A stretch of DNA of 64,000 nucleotides from Marimicrobium sp913061115 (GTDB lineage: Bacteria > Pseudomonadota > Gammaproteobacteria > Pseudomonadales > Halieaceae): assembly GCF_047729875.1 (NCBI RefSeq), contig NZ_CP159826.1:2108001-2172000 (forward strand). Direction: 5' to 3'. Position 1 is the first letter of the stretch; every line of letters starts with the position of its first letter. A program made the position numbers and the translations under genes. The notes beneath the pieces were generated by a model. The model made no database searches. It was given only the letters and a program-made list of their open reading frames with translations, and was not told the DNA's origin. Below, piece by piece: positions 25,387 through 33,973 of the stretch.

Positions 25387-25413
25387 GGCGCCGCATCACA
25401 TAAAGGCGGCGCC
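25387..25413 (-). terminator. Hairpin between the P450 and sulfotransferase genes
   Basis: An 8-bp perfect stem, GGCGCCGC (25387-25394) with GCGGCGCC (25406-25413), has an 11-base loop. It lies 48 bases past the P450 stop on the minus strand. The sequence beyond is only moderately T-rich, so termination is plausible but not certain. Confidence 0.45.
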
Positions 25414-25460
25414 CCCCCAAAAAGCCGAAACCGTTGAGGGTATTCTAGGTTAGTCGCAGA

Positions 25461-26729
25461 TCACGCCGCCACTTTTGAAGACTTCACCTCAGGGTCGAAG
25501 GTAATGTGCATGCGCTTAATGCCGTTAACGAGATTGGAGCGGGTGTAGGCAACGTCACCCACCAGCTTAGGATGACGCAGACGGGGAATGATTTCCTCAA
25601 ACATGACGCGCATTTCCAGTCGAGCAAGGTGCGTGCCTAAGCAGAAGTGCTGGCCAATACCGAACGACCGATGCTGATTATAAAGATCTGGCATACGCTC
25701 CGCCCGTCGCACATCAAATTGCATGGCATCGGCACCGAAGATGGTCTCATCATGATTGACCGTGTGATAGTGCATGATGACCTTATCACCTTTCTTGATG
25801 AGCTTCCCCGCAACTTCCGTATCTTCGATACACTGGCGACGCATCAGAGTGAAAGCGGTGTTGTAACGCAACATTTCCTCACATGCACCAGGGATTTTAT
25901 CGGGATTATCCACCAAGTATTGCAGCTGCTCGGGATTTTCCATCAATAAGCGCATGCCCTGCGTCGTTATCGTACGTGTAGACTCATTACCGGCTGCGAT
26001 CAACATCAGGAAAAACCAAACGAATTCATCGTCATTCAAACCATCGTCTTTGCCGTTACCGTTTAATAGAGCGCCGATAATATCTTTCTTTGGATTGGTT
26101 TTGTGCTGCTCCATCAACTTCATGGCGTATTCAATCACCTTGAAGGAAGCCGCCTCGGCCTCTTCCTGGCCAGCGGACATCTCTGGATCCTGATTGAACA
26201 TCATCTTGTTGGTCCACTGGAAAAAATCCTTGCGATCTTCCGCTGGAATACCACAGAGCTCAAGAATAGCCAGCAACGGCAACTCTGCCGCTACTTCCTC
26301 CACAAACTCACACTCACCACGACTGGCAACCGCATCGACGATGTTGCGCGCATGCTGACGAAAACTAGGCTCATACGACTCAACAGCACCCGGGGTAAAG
26401 GTAGCTCGCACAATTTTGCGCGACTTCATCTGTCTCGGTGGGTCCTGATTGATGGTCATATTGCGCTGGATGAGATTCATTTCATCTTCTGAATACTCTT
26501 CTGCCAGTGCGGAGCGAGCCTCACTGGAGAACAGTTTGGGGTGCTTGGAGATGAAATCGATTTCATCGCGACCGGTTATCAGCCAGTAAGGGACGCCCTG
26601 GTAGGAACCGTCCATATAGTGGACGGGGCCGGAGGCGCGAATTTCAGCCAGAGTATCGTAAGGCATCCCGTTAACGTACGTTTCGGGGTCGATCAAATTT
26701 GGGAATTCTGCGAATGGGCACTGACTCAT
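25461..26729 (-). CDS. Cytochrome P450 (CYP124/125/142-like, steroid or branched-lipid type)
   Basis: A soluble 422-residue class I P450. Seen: the I-helix oxygen-activation motif AAGNEST, the K-helix E-x-x-R in EEMLRYN, and the heme-binding loop FGIGQHFCLGTHLARLE with the proximal Cys. The pattern NQDPPRQMKSRKIV at the B-C region and the overall spacing fit the actinobacterial-type sterol and terpenoid hydroxylases (CYP124/125/142), which oxidise terminal methyl groups. Assignment to a substrate is inference. No ferredoxin partner is nearby. A CCTAG...CTAGG inverted repeat is centred about 40 bases upstream of the start and could be an operator. Confidence 0.88.
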   Translation of the reverse strand: MSQCPFAEFPNLIDPETYVNGMPYDTLAEIRASGPVHYMDGSYQGVPYWLITGRDEIDFISKHPKLFSSEARSALAEEYSEDEMNLIQRNMTINQDPPRQMKSRKIVRATFTPGAVESYEPSFRQHARNIVDAVASRGECEFVEEVAAELPLLAILELCGIPAEDRKDFFQWTNKMMFNQDPEMSAGQEEAEAASFKVIEYAMKLMEQHKTNPKKDIIGALLNGNGKDDGLNDDEFVWFFLMLIAAGNESTRTITTQGMRLLMENPEQLQYLVDNPDKIPGACEEMLRYNTAFTLMRRQCIEDTEVAGKLIKKGDKVIMHYHTVNHDETIFGADAMQFDVRRAERMPDLYNQHRSFGIGQHFCLGTHLARLEMRVMFEEIIPRLRHPKLVGDVAYTRSNLVNGIKRMHITFDPEVKSSKVAA

Positions 26730-26951
26730 AAAAACTTACTCCAAAGTGACAAATCAACCTAGGAGCTACAGACTACTAGGCGTTAGTTTAGATGTCAATT
26801 GTTAATATCTACACCCTAAACCCGTCTAGTTTTGAAGTCGTAATGGCCAGCATCGAAGCGGTTAGCCCGCCCCCTTCGCAGCCTCCAAACGCCAGCCTTC
26901 TGCCGGCAAGACCGCACGCCCCGCTCTTACAACCCTTATCGCTGTCCTTTA

Positions 26952-28841
26952 TCAGGCGGCCGGTGCCTTGCCCCCAGGGGTCTCATCAGGCGGGTAGCCC
27001 ATGTTTTTCAATGCAACAGCAACCTCATCCAAAACTGCAGGATCGTCAATCGTCGCTGGCGTCTTCCAGCTGTCACCGTCAGCAATTTTACGCAACGTAC
27101 CACGAAGCAGTTTACCTGAACGGGTCTTGGGCAGACGCTCAACGACGGTACAGAGCTTAAAGGCCGCCACCGGACCAATTCTGTCGCGTACCAGCGCGAT
27201 GGTTCGGGCAGTAATCGCTTCGGGTGGCGTGGTAACGCCAGTATTTAACACCAACAATCCCAGTGGTATCTGACCTTTGATCGGGTCAGCGACGCCTATC
27301 ACCGCGCACTCCGCCACATCCTCATCATCGAATAGCACTTCCTCTATCGCCCCCGTTGACAGTCGATGACCCGCAACATTGATAACATCGTCCGTTCTTG
27401 ACATCACGAACACGTAGCCATTTTCATCGATATATCCGGCGTCCCCCGTTTCGTAGTACCCCGGGAACTTCTTGAAATATGCCTCCACAAAACGCTCTGG
27501 TGCGTCCCACAGTGTAATGAAAGTACCCGGTGGCAAAGGTGTGTTGAGCACCAATGCGCCAATATCACCTGCTGCAACAGCGGTGCCGTCCTTACCCAAC
27601 ACCCGCACCTCGTACCCAGGAACGGGCCGAGCAGGCGAACCCGCGATGATGGGTAGTTGTTCAATACCGAGGCAATTGGAACACACAGGCCAGCCTGTTT
27701 CCGTCTGCCACCAATGATCTATCACCGGCACCTGCAACTTCTCCTGCGCCCACCCCAAGGTATGCGGATCACAGCGTTCACCCGCGAGAAACAGCGCTCG
27801 AAAATTCGACAGATCATACTTCGCCAGATGCTGGCCCTGTGGATCTTCTTTTTTGATGGCTCGAAATGCAGTGGGCGCAGTAAATAGTACGCTGACCTTA
27901 TACTCTTCAATCACTCGCCAATAGGCACCCGAATCTGGCGTCCCTACCGGTTTTCCCTCGTACATCACCGTAGTGCAACCCGCGAACAATGGCCCGTAGA
28001 CAATATAGGAATGTCCCACCACCCAACCCACGTCGGAAGCGGCCCAGTAGACATCTCCGGGAGACACGTTGTAGACGGCCTTCATACTCCACTTGAGTGC
28101 CACGATACTCCCGCCAGTATCACGTACCACGCCTTTAGGCTGGCCAGTGGTGCCAGAGGTGTAGAGGATATAGAGGGGATCATTCGCATCGACGGGCACA
28201 CATTCAACCGGGTGGGCCTCGTCCATCACTTGCAGCCAGTCCAGGTCGCGCCCCTCAACCATTTGAGCACTGAGCATAGAGCGCTGCAGAATAATGCAGT
28301 GCTCAGGCTTATGCTGAGCCAGCTCGATCGCATGATCTAACAGCGGCTTGTAAGCCACCAATCGAGACGGCTCAACCCCACAGCTCGCCGCGACAATGAC
28401 CAGAGGTGTAGCATCATCGATACGCTGCGCTAACTCGTTGCTGGCAAATCCACCGAATACCACCGAATGAATAGCGCCTATCCGCGCGCACGCCAGCATC
28501 GCAATCGCGGCTTCCGGCACCATAGGCATGTAGATCAGTACCCGATCTCCTTTGACGACGCCTCTATCGGTGAGTGCACCGGCAAAGCACGCGACCTCAG
28601 CCAACAATTGGGTATACGTATATTGACGCTTAGTCGCAGTGACCGGGCTGTCGTAGATCAGGGCAGTCTGCTCTCCCCTACCCTGCTCCACCTGCAAATC
28701 CAAAGCGTTATAGCAGGCATTTGTCACGCCGTCTGGAAACCACCGATTAAAAGGGGCGCGTGAACTATCCAACACAATACCCGGCTTCCTATACCAGTAG
28801 ATATCCTGCGCGGCCTCCTGCCACAACCCACTATTGTTCAT
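26952..28841 (-). CDS. prpE: Propionyl-CoA synthetase (PrpE/ACSS3-like)
   Basis: An AMP-forming acyl-CoA synthetase that activates propionate or another short acid. ATG at 28841 is preferred: AGGAGG lies 6 bases upstream. Seen: N-terminal ACAS segment, the P-loop YILYTSGTTGQPKGVVRD near residue 245, the WWQTETGWP motif near 380, the YYETGDAGYIDENGY core, and the C-terminal catalytic Lys in LPKTRSGKLLRGTLRKI. The latter is the residue acetylated by Pat-type enzymes. 629 residues, normal for PrpE. It lies between two P450 genes; C3 units would arise from odd-chain or sterol side-chain breakdown. Confidence 0.88.
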   Translation of the reverse strand: MNNSGLWQEAAQDIYWYRKPGIVLDSSRAPFNRWFPDGVTNACYNALDLQVEQGRGEQTALIYDSPVTATKRQYTYTQLLAEVACFAGALTDRGVVKGDRVLIYMPMVPEAAIAMLACARIGAIHSVVFGGFASNELAQRIDDATPLVIVAASCGVEPSRLVAYKPLLDHAIELAQHKPEHCIILQRSMLSAQMVEGRDLDWLQVMDEAHPVECVPVDANDPLYILYTSGTTGQPKGVVRDTGGSIVALKWSMKAVYNVSPGDVYWAASDVGWVVGHSYIVYGPLFAGCTTVMYEGKPVGTPDSGAYWRVIEEYKVSVLFTAPTAFRAIKKEDPQGQHLAKYDLSNFRALFLAGERCDPHTLGWAQEKLQVPVIDHWWQTETGWPVCSNCLGIEQLPIIAGSPARPVPGYEVRVLGKDGTAVAAGDIGALVLNTPLPPGTFITLWDAPERFVEAYFKKFPGYYETGDAGYIDENGYVFVMSRTDDVINVAGHRLSTGAIEEVLFDDEDVAECAVIGVADPIKGQIPLGLLVLNTGVTTPPEAITARTIALVRDRIGPVAAFKLCTVVERLPKTRSGKLLRGTLRKIADGDSWKTPATIDDPAVLDEVAVALKNMGYPPDETPGGKAPAA

Positions 28842-28973
28842 ACCCGTCCTCCTTTCCTTTACCTCAGTCGTCCGACGATGGTCGCGGTAGCGCTGTAGTA
28901 GCAAAATCGCCTCATGATAGGCGAAGCATATGTGATTCTCCCTTCCATCAGAAGCCTCTGCAAGATAATGTAT

Positions 28974-29007
28974 TTGCTTAAAATTCAGAACATAGCCTAC
29001 ACTATGT
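28974..29007 (+). promoter_or_regulatory. Predicted promoter with overlapping dyad upstream of the CYP153 gene
   Basis: A possible -35 TTGCTT (28974-28979) and -10 TACACT (28998-29003) are 18 bases apart. A perfect inverted repeat ACATAG (28990-28995), 6-base spacer, CTATGT (29002-29007) covers the -10 box. A start of transcription near 29010 would leave only about 7 untranslated bases. A bound repressor here would block the polymerase. Confidence 0.45.
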
Positions 29008-29016
29008 CCACAATAA

Positions 29017-30297
29017 ATGACTGAGACTGTAACAATGGAAGCGCTCGACCCACTAACTGATGCTGCACGCAGGGCTGATCTCGACCCCTACACTCTGCCG
29101 CTGGACCAAATCCAAGTCGCAAACCCCTTTTTATTCGCTCGCGATACGCATCATGCTTGGTTCAAGCGCTTACGCGACGAAGCACCTGTGCATTATTGTG
29201 CCGATAGCTTTTTCGGCCCGTATTGGTCGATCACCCGTTACGCAGATATCGTCACCGTGGATACCTCGCACGATATCTTCTCCTCAGAGCCGGCCATCAC
29301 TATTGGCGACACGGAGAACACGTTCCCCCTGCCTATGTTTATTGCCATGGACCGACCGAAGCATGATGAACAGCGCAAAGTCGTCAGCCCGGTCACCGGA
29401 GCAGAGAATCTGCGCCACTTCGAACCCATCATCCGTGAACGCACCATCGACGTGCTTGACCAGTTGCCTGTTGGCAAGACCTTCGACTGGGTGGAACATG
29501 TCTCCGTAGAACTGACCACACGTATGCTGGCTACCCTGTTCGATTTTCCGTTTGAAGAGCGCCACAAACTAACCCGTTGGTCAGATGTGGCGACTGCAAT
29601 TCCCGGAATGGGCATCATCGACACGGAAGAGCAGCGCCACCAGGAACTGCTCGGCTGTCTGGAATACTTTACCGAACTGTGGAATGAGCGGATCAATACA
29701 CCACCGAAAAATGACCTTATTTCGATGCTGACCCATGGCGAGGCAACCCGCAATATGGCGCCAATGGAATATCTGGGCAATCTTGTCTTACTGATTGTCG
29801 GCGGCAACGACACCACGCGCAGCACGATGACGGCCAGCGCCCTAGCGCTGCATCAAAATCCGCTTCAATTCGAAAAACTGATTGCACATCCAGAGCTCAT
29901 TGATTCTATGGTCGCGGAGACCATCCGCTGGCAAACACCTTTGGCGCATATGCGTCGCATCTGCAAGGAAGATACGGAACTGGGTGGGCAGCAGATTAAA
30001 GCCGGCGACAAAGTCATTATGTGGTATGTCTCGGGCAATCGGGACGAGCGCTTTATGGAAAACCCTGACGCCTTCATCATTGATCGCCCAGATGTACGTC
30101 GTCACCTGTCCTTCGGATTTGGCATCCATCGCTGCATGGGCAATCGACTGGCAGAGCTACAGTTGCGTATCTTGTGGGAGGAAATACTACTGCGCTTTGA
30201 ACGTGTTGAAGTGATGGGAGAAGAGCAACGTACGGTGTCATCCTTTGTGCATGGATTCACCGCCATGCCAGTAAAGTTACATCCCCTAAAGCGTTAA
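29017..30297 (+). CDS. Cytochrome P450, CYP153 family alkane/fatty-acid terminal hydroxylase
   Basis: A 426-residue soluble P450 that hydroxylates medium-chain alkanes or the omega carbon of fatty acids. It carries strings I recognise from CYP153A enzymes: KRLRDEAPVHY, GPYWSITRY, MFIAMDRPKHDEQR, RMLATLFDFPFEERHKL, LLIVGGNDTTR (I helix), ETIRWQTPLAHMRR (K helix), VMWYVSGNRDE and the heme loop FGFGIHRCMGNRLAELQLR. CYP153 needs a ferredoxin and its reductase, usually encoded beside it; neither is seen here. The start has no clear ribosome site; ATG at 29035 is an alternative. A strong hairpin follows the stop. Confidence 0.93.
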   Translation: MTETVTMEALDPLTDAARRADLDPYTLPLDQIQVANPFLFARDTHHAWFKRLRDEAPVHYCADSFFGPYWSITRYADIVTVDTSHDIFSSEPAITIGDTENTFPLPMFIAMDRPKHDEQRKVVSPVTGAENLRHFEPIIRERTIDVLDQLPVGKTFDWVEHVSVELTTRMLATLFDFPFEERHKLTRWSDVATAIPGMGIIDTEEQRHQELLGCLEYFTELWNERINTPPKNDLISMLTHGEATRNMAPMEYLGNLVLLIVGGNDTTRSTMTASALALHQNPLQFEKLIAHPELIDSMVAETIRWQTPLAHMRRICKEDTELGGQQIKAGDKVIMWYVSGNRDERFMENPDAFIIDRPDVRRHLSFGFGIHRCMGNRLAELQLRILWEEILLRFERVEVMGEEQRTVSSFVHGFTAMPVKLHPLKR

Positions 30298-30330
30298 TCT
30301 ACCAACCGAAGCGTTGTTTCGCAGGCAGTT

Positions 30331-30360
30331 TGCCGAGGCCACATTCTGTAGGCCTCGGCA
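30331..30360. terminator. Bidirectional hairpin between convergent CYP153 and SDR genes
   Basis: A perfect 10-bp stem, TGCCGAGGCC (30331-30340) with GGCCTCGGCA (30351-30360), has a 10-base loop. It lies 33 bases after the P450 stop and 12 bases after the SDR stop on the other strand. No strong T-tract on either side, but the placement between convergent genes supports a shared terminator. Confidence 0.6.
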
Positions 30361-30372
30361 TCAGCACGCAGC

Positions 30373-31248
30373 TTACAACTGGGGGATTTCTGCCTGATCG
30401 ATGGGCAACTCGCTGCGCCCAATGCGCGCCGCGCGTTCATGCAGCGTGACCTCAGCCTCCTCAACCCGGATCATAATAACAAAGCGCTTCTCCTGAATAC
30501 CTTGCAGACAGTAACGAGCCAGTTCATCCAGATCCTGAAACTCCAAGTCCCAACCTGCTTTTTCAGCGGCAACCTTGAAATCCTGAATGGTTGGCACTGG
30601 ATCATAAGGTTTCTCTCTGGCCAAGTCCTTGGGACGATTACGATCAGTAGTCCAGATGCCAGTATCGAGTAACCCACCGGATGGATAGAAAATCGAGGCG
30701 GAAAGATTGGTACCCTCACTTTTAAGTTGCGCCTCAAGACACTCGGTAATGCACGATACCGCTGCCTTGCTGGAGGCATACACAGACTGGTAGGGCAACG
30801 GTGAGACACCGCCGTCCCCGGAGGAGGTATTGATCACATGTCCCTCTTCACCTGAGGCGATCATACGTGGCACAAAGGCCTGAATACCATGAACAACACC
30901 GTGTACATTAACGCCGTGCACCCATTTCCAATCGTTATCCGTCGTTTCCCACACGTTGGCCGAGGGCGCCGCAACCCCAGCATTGTTGAACAGCAGATGG
31001 CAGACACCATAGGTATCAAACACCTTGTCAGCCAGTGCATTAAACGAATCAGAACTGGACACATCGGTAACGACACCGAGCACTTCACCACTGCCCGAAA
31101 ACTCCGCTAATACGCGATCAAGCGCCTTCTGCTCGACATCGCCTATGACGACTTTGGCGCCTGCTGCCAGTAATTCCTTGACCAGTGAGCGACCAATACC
31201 GCTGGCCCCGCCCGTGACGACTGCAACCTTTCCATTAAAATCCTGCAT
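30373..31248 (-). CDS. Short-chain dehydrogenase/reductase
   Basis: A 291-residue NAD(P)-dependent classical SDR. ATG at 31248 is chosen: GGAGG lies 6 bases upstream and the protein begins MQDFNGKVAVVTGG. Seen: cofactor loop TGGASGIG, FNNAGVAAPS, catalytic Ser in INTSSGDGG, and YASSK with catalytic Tyr and Lys. The C-terminal 60 residues are longer than usual. The substrate is probably an alcohol or ketone from the neighbouring hydroxylation chemistry (inference from position). Divergent from glcD. Confidence 0.88.
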   Translation of the reverse strand: MQDFNGKVAVVTGGASGIGRSLVKELLAAGAKVVIGDVEQKALDRVLAEFSGSGEVLGVVTDVSSSDSFNALADKVFDTYGVCHLLFNNAGVAAPSANVWETTDNDWKWVHGVNVHGVVHGIQAFVPRMIASGEEGHVINTSSGDGGVSPLPYQSVYASSKAAVSCITECLEAQLKSEGTNLSASIFYPSGGLLDTGIWTTDRNRPKDLAREKPYDPVPTIQDFKVAAEKAGWDLEFQDLDELARYCLQGIQEKRFVIMIRVEEAEVTLHERAARIGRSELPIDQAEIPQL

Positions 31249-31334
31249 GTATAACCTCCATCCGTTAACTGAGCGTCTTTTATGCCACAGTTCGTAGCCT
31301 GACTCCAGCGCGGACGGATAGTGTAGTAAACCGT

Positions 31335-31363
31335 TTGCCGCTTTATGTAGGAGGTCAGATAAA
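31335..31363 (+). promoter_or_regulatory. Possible promoter of glcDEF
   Basis: TTGCCG (31335-31340) and GATAAA (31358-31363) are 17 bases apart, in the spacer divergent from the SDR gene. Transcription from here would give a leader of about 60 bases before the predicted glcD start. Confidence 0.3.
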
Positions 31364-31430
31364 GTAGGATAAAACACTCACGCAGCGACCCGGCTTTCCC
31401 GCAAGGCTGCAACACCGGGAGAGGTTCTTT

Positions 31431-32879
31431 ATCCAGCCACTAGCCATTGCTGCCCGCGCTGAACTGACACATCGTCTGCGACAATGCCTCAGCAGGGAGT
31501 GCCTTATCGAGGAGGCTGAATCACAGCGTCCTTTTGAATGTGATGCTCTGTCCCTCTATTCGGACCTCCCGTTGTTGGTAGTGCTGCCAGAAACCGTGGA
31601 ACAGGTACAACAGGTGTTACGTGTTTGCCATCAGCTCGGCGTCCCTGTAGTCGCAAGGGGTGCAGGAACGGGCCTGTCCGCCGGCGCCATGCCGCACCCA
31701 GAGGGCATATTGCTCTGCCTCAGCAAACTGGATCAAATTCTGGACATCGATGTTCTCGCCCGCACTGCACGCGTCCAACCAGGCGTCAGCAACCTCTCTA
31801 TTTCAGAGGCCGCTGCCAGCCACCGTCTTTACTATGCGCCAGACCCCTCCTCGCAGATAGCCTGCACCATCGGAGGTAACGTATCGGAGAATTCCGGTGG
31901 CGTGCACTGCCTAAAATACGGATTGACGGTGCACAATATTCTCTCCCTTAACGTGCTGACCGTCGAAGGGGAGACACTCACCATTGGCAGTATGGGTCTA
32001 GACAGCCCGGGTTACGACCTAATGGCACTGTTGACCGGCTCCGAAGGCTTATTGGGTATCATAACGGAAGTGACTGTCCGTCTTTTGCCTTTACCCGAAC
32101 TGGCGCAGGTGGTGATGGCGGGCTTTGACAGTGTCAGCACAGCGGGTGATGCGGTCGGCGCAATCATCGCGGCAGGCATCATACCTGCAGGTCTGGAGAT
32201 GATGGATCGCCTCGCGATTCAGGCGGCAGAAGATTTCGCGCAAGCAGGTTATCCCAGAGAGGCGGCGGCCATCCTGTTATGCGAGGTCGATGGTACGTCC
32301 GAGGAGGTGGCACAGCACACGCAAGAGATTGCACGCCTATTTGAGCAACACGGGGCGACCTCTCTCACAATCTCCCGCGATGAAACCCAGCGCGCGTTGC
32401 TGTGGAAAGGCCGCAAAGCTGCATTCCCTGCGATCGGACGCCTCTCGCCTGACTACTACTGCATGGACGGCACCATTCCGCGCAGTCAGTTATCTTTCGT
32501 ACTGAATGAAATTTATCGCTTGTCCGAGCAATACGCGCTGCCGGTCGCCAATGTTTTCCATGCAGGAGATGGTAATCTGCACCCGCTAATCATGTTCGAC
32601 GCCAGTGACCCGACGGCAATCCACAGAGCTGAAGCATTCGGAGCAAAAATACTGGAGCTGTCAGTCAGTGTCGGAGGCTGCATTACCGGCGAGCACGGGG
32701 TGGGTGTCGAAAAACTGAGCCAGATGGACAGCCAGTTCAGCACTCAAGAATTGCTGCAGCTTGAGGACATAAAATACGCCTTCGATCCCGCGCTTAATCT
32801 CAACCCGGGCAAAGGCATTCCTATTTTAAAACGCTGCCAGGAATATCGCGCACTCCCAGCCCGACATCAACATGACTGA
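31431..32879 (+). CDS. glcD: Glycolate oxidase FAD-linked subunit GlcD (non-canonical start)
   Basis: The FAD subunit of glycolate dehydrogenase, which oxidises glycolate to glyoxylate at the membrane. Strong family matches run from PFECDALS through LPLLVVLP, VVARGAGTGLSAGA, YYAPDPSSQIACTIGGN, NVFHAGDGNLHP and ITGEHGVG. The reading frame is open from 31368, but there is no ATG, GTG or TTG before 31572, which would remove about 47 conserved residues. GGGAGAGG sits 6 bases before an in-frame ATC at 31431, and I take that as the most likely start (482 residues; E. coli has 499). In-frame CTG codons at 31464 and 31476, or an upstream sequence error, are alternatives. Confidence 0.8.
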   Translation: MQPLAIAARAELTHRLRQCLSRECLIEEAESQRPFECDALSLYSDLPLLVVLPETVEQVQQVLRVCHQLGVPVVARGAGTGLSAGAMPHPEGILLCLSKLDQILDIDVLARTARVQPGVSNLSISEAAASHRLYYAPDPSSQIACTIGGNVSENSGGVHCLKYGLTVHNILSLNVLTVEGETLTIGSMGLDSPGYDLMALLTGSEGLLGIITEVTVRLLPLPELAQVVMAGFDSVSTAGDAVGAIIAAGIIPAGLEMMDRLAIQAAEDFAQAGYPREAAAILLCEVDGTSEEVAQHTQEIARLFEQHGATSLTISRDETQRALLWKGRKAAFPAIGRLSPDYYCMDGTIPRSQLSFVLNEIYRLSEQYALPVANVFHAGDGNLHPLIMFDASDPTAIHRAEAFGAKILELSVSVGGCITGEHGVGVEKLSQMDSQFSTQELLQLEDIKYAFDPALNLNPGKGIPILKRCQEYRALPARHQHD

Positions 32880-33960
32880 TCAACACGGTTCACTGCAAAC
32901 AGGTGACCGCAGCGAACATATTATCGCTGCGCTACAACAGGCACGCGAGACCAGCACACCTGTCTGCATCAGGGGTGGCGGCAGCAAGCAGCATCTGATA
33001 GGCCGCAACTGTGACTTTACCATGCTCGACGTTTCCCAGCACACGGGTATTGTGGACTACCAGCCTCAGGAGTTGGTTATCACGGCACGGGCCGGCACTC
33101 CACTGGTCGATATTCTTGCGATCCTTGACGCCGAGGGACAAACGCTGTCTTTTGAGCCACCACTGTTCAATGGCATCGCCACTCTGGGCGGAACACTCGC
33201 GTGCAACCTGTCCGGACCTGCCAGACCCTGGAACGGTTCCATTCGGGATATGGTCCTCGGTGTCCAGTTGATCAACGGCAAGTGCGAGCGACTCAACTTC
33301 GGCGGAAAGGTCATTAAAAATGTTGCTGGCTACGACGTATCGCGTCTGCAAGCCGGGGCACTTGGGACACTCGGCGTCCTGTGCGAGGTTAGTTTGAAAG
33401 TACTGCCCCGTGCGGAAAAGACGCTGACGCTGTGTTATGACATGTCGGCCCAAGAAGCGGTGCGCCATATGAACCAAAGAGCAGGTCAACCTAAACCCCT
33501 ATCCGGTGCTTTCTGGCTCAACGGTCAACTGCATCTCCGCTTATCCGGTGCCGCCAGCGCAGTCGACAGCACCGTGGTGCAATGGGGGGGAGACATTCTG
33601 GAAAGTGGCGACATTTTATGGGAACAGTTACGCGAGATGACACTACCGTTCTTCAAAGATACAGGCGCGTTGTGGCGCTTTTCAGTGCAGTCATCGGCAG
33701 AGGTCAGACTCGACTTTGGTACAACACTCATCGATTGGTGTGGCGCCCAGCGCTGGGTGCACGGCGAGCATCCAGACGAGGCACTGCAACAAGCGGCGGT
33801 CGAGGCGGGAGGGCATGTCTCATTGTTTCGAGGGGGCGATCGCAACGCAGAGGTTCGATCGCCGCTCACTAGCGTCGAGCAAGGTTTGCAGCAACGTCTG
33901 AAAAAATCCTTCGACCCGGACGGCATTCTCAACCCCGGGCGACTTTACAGTTGGCTGTAG
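32872..33960 (+). CDS. glcE: Glycolate oxidase subunit GlcE
   Basis: The second FAD-binding subunit of glycolate oxidase, required for activity. 362 residues. Seen: the PCMH-type FAD domain with VCIRGGGSKQ, LVITARAGTPL, GIATLGGTLACNLSGP, and the GGKVIKNVAGYDVSRL flavin loop, ending LKKSFDPDGILNPGRLYSWL as usual for the family. It overlaps glcD by eight bases and is followed by glcF 13 bases later, so the three are one operon. Confidence 0.95.
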   Translation: MTDQHGSLQTGDRSEHIIAALQQARETSTPVCIRGGGSKQHLIGRNCDFTMLDVSQHTGIVDYQPQELVITARAGTPLVDILAILDAEGQTLSFEPPLFNGIATLGGTLACNLSGPARPWNGSIRDMVLGVQLINGKCERLNFGGKVIKNVAGYDVSRLQAGALGTLGVLCEVSLKVLPRAEKTLTLCYDMSAQEAVRHMNQRAGQPKPLSGAFWLNGQLHLRLSGAASAVDSTVVQWGGDILESGDILWEQLREMTLPFFKDTGALWRFSVQSSAEVRLDFGTTLIDWCGAQRWVHGEHPDEALQQAAVEAGGHVSLFRGGDRNAEVRSPLTSVEQGLQQRLKKSFDPDGILNPGRLYSWL

Positions 33961-33973
33961 GAGCAGGTATGAC

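Noticed and set aside
26792..27160. Plus-strand open frame in the P450-prpE spacer
   Set aside because: Half of it is antisense to prpE; Pro/Ser-rich with no ribosome site.
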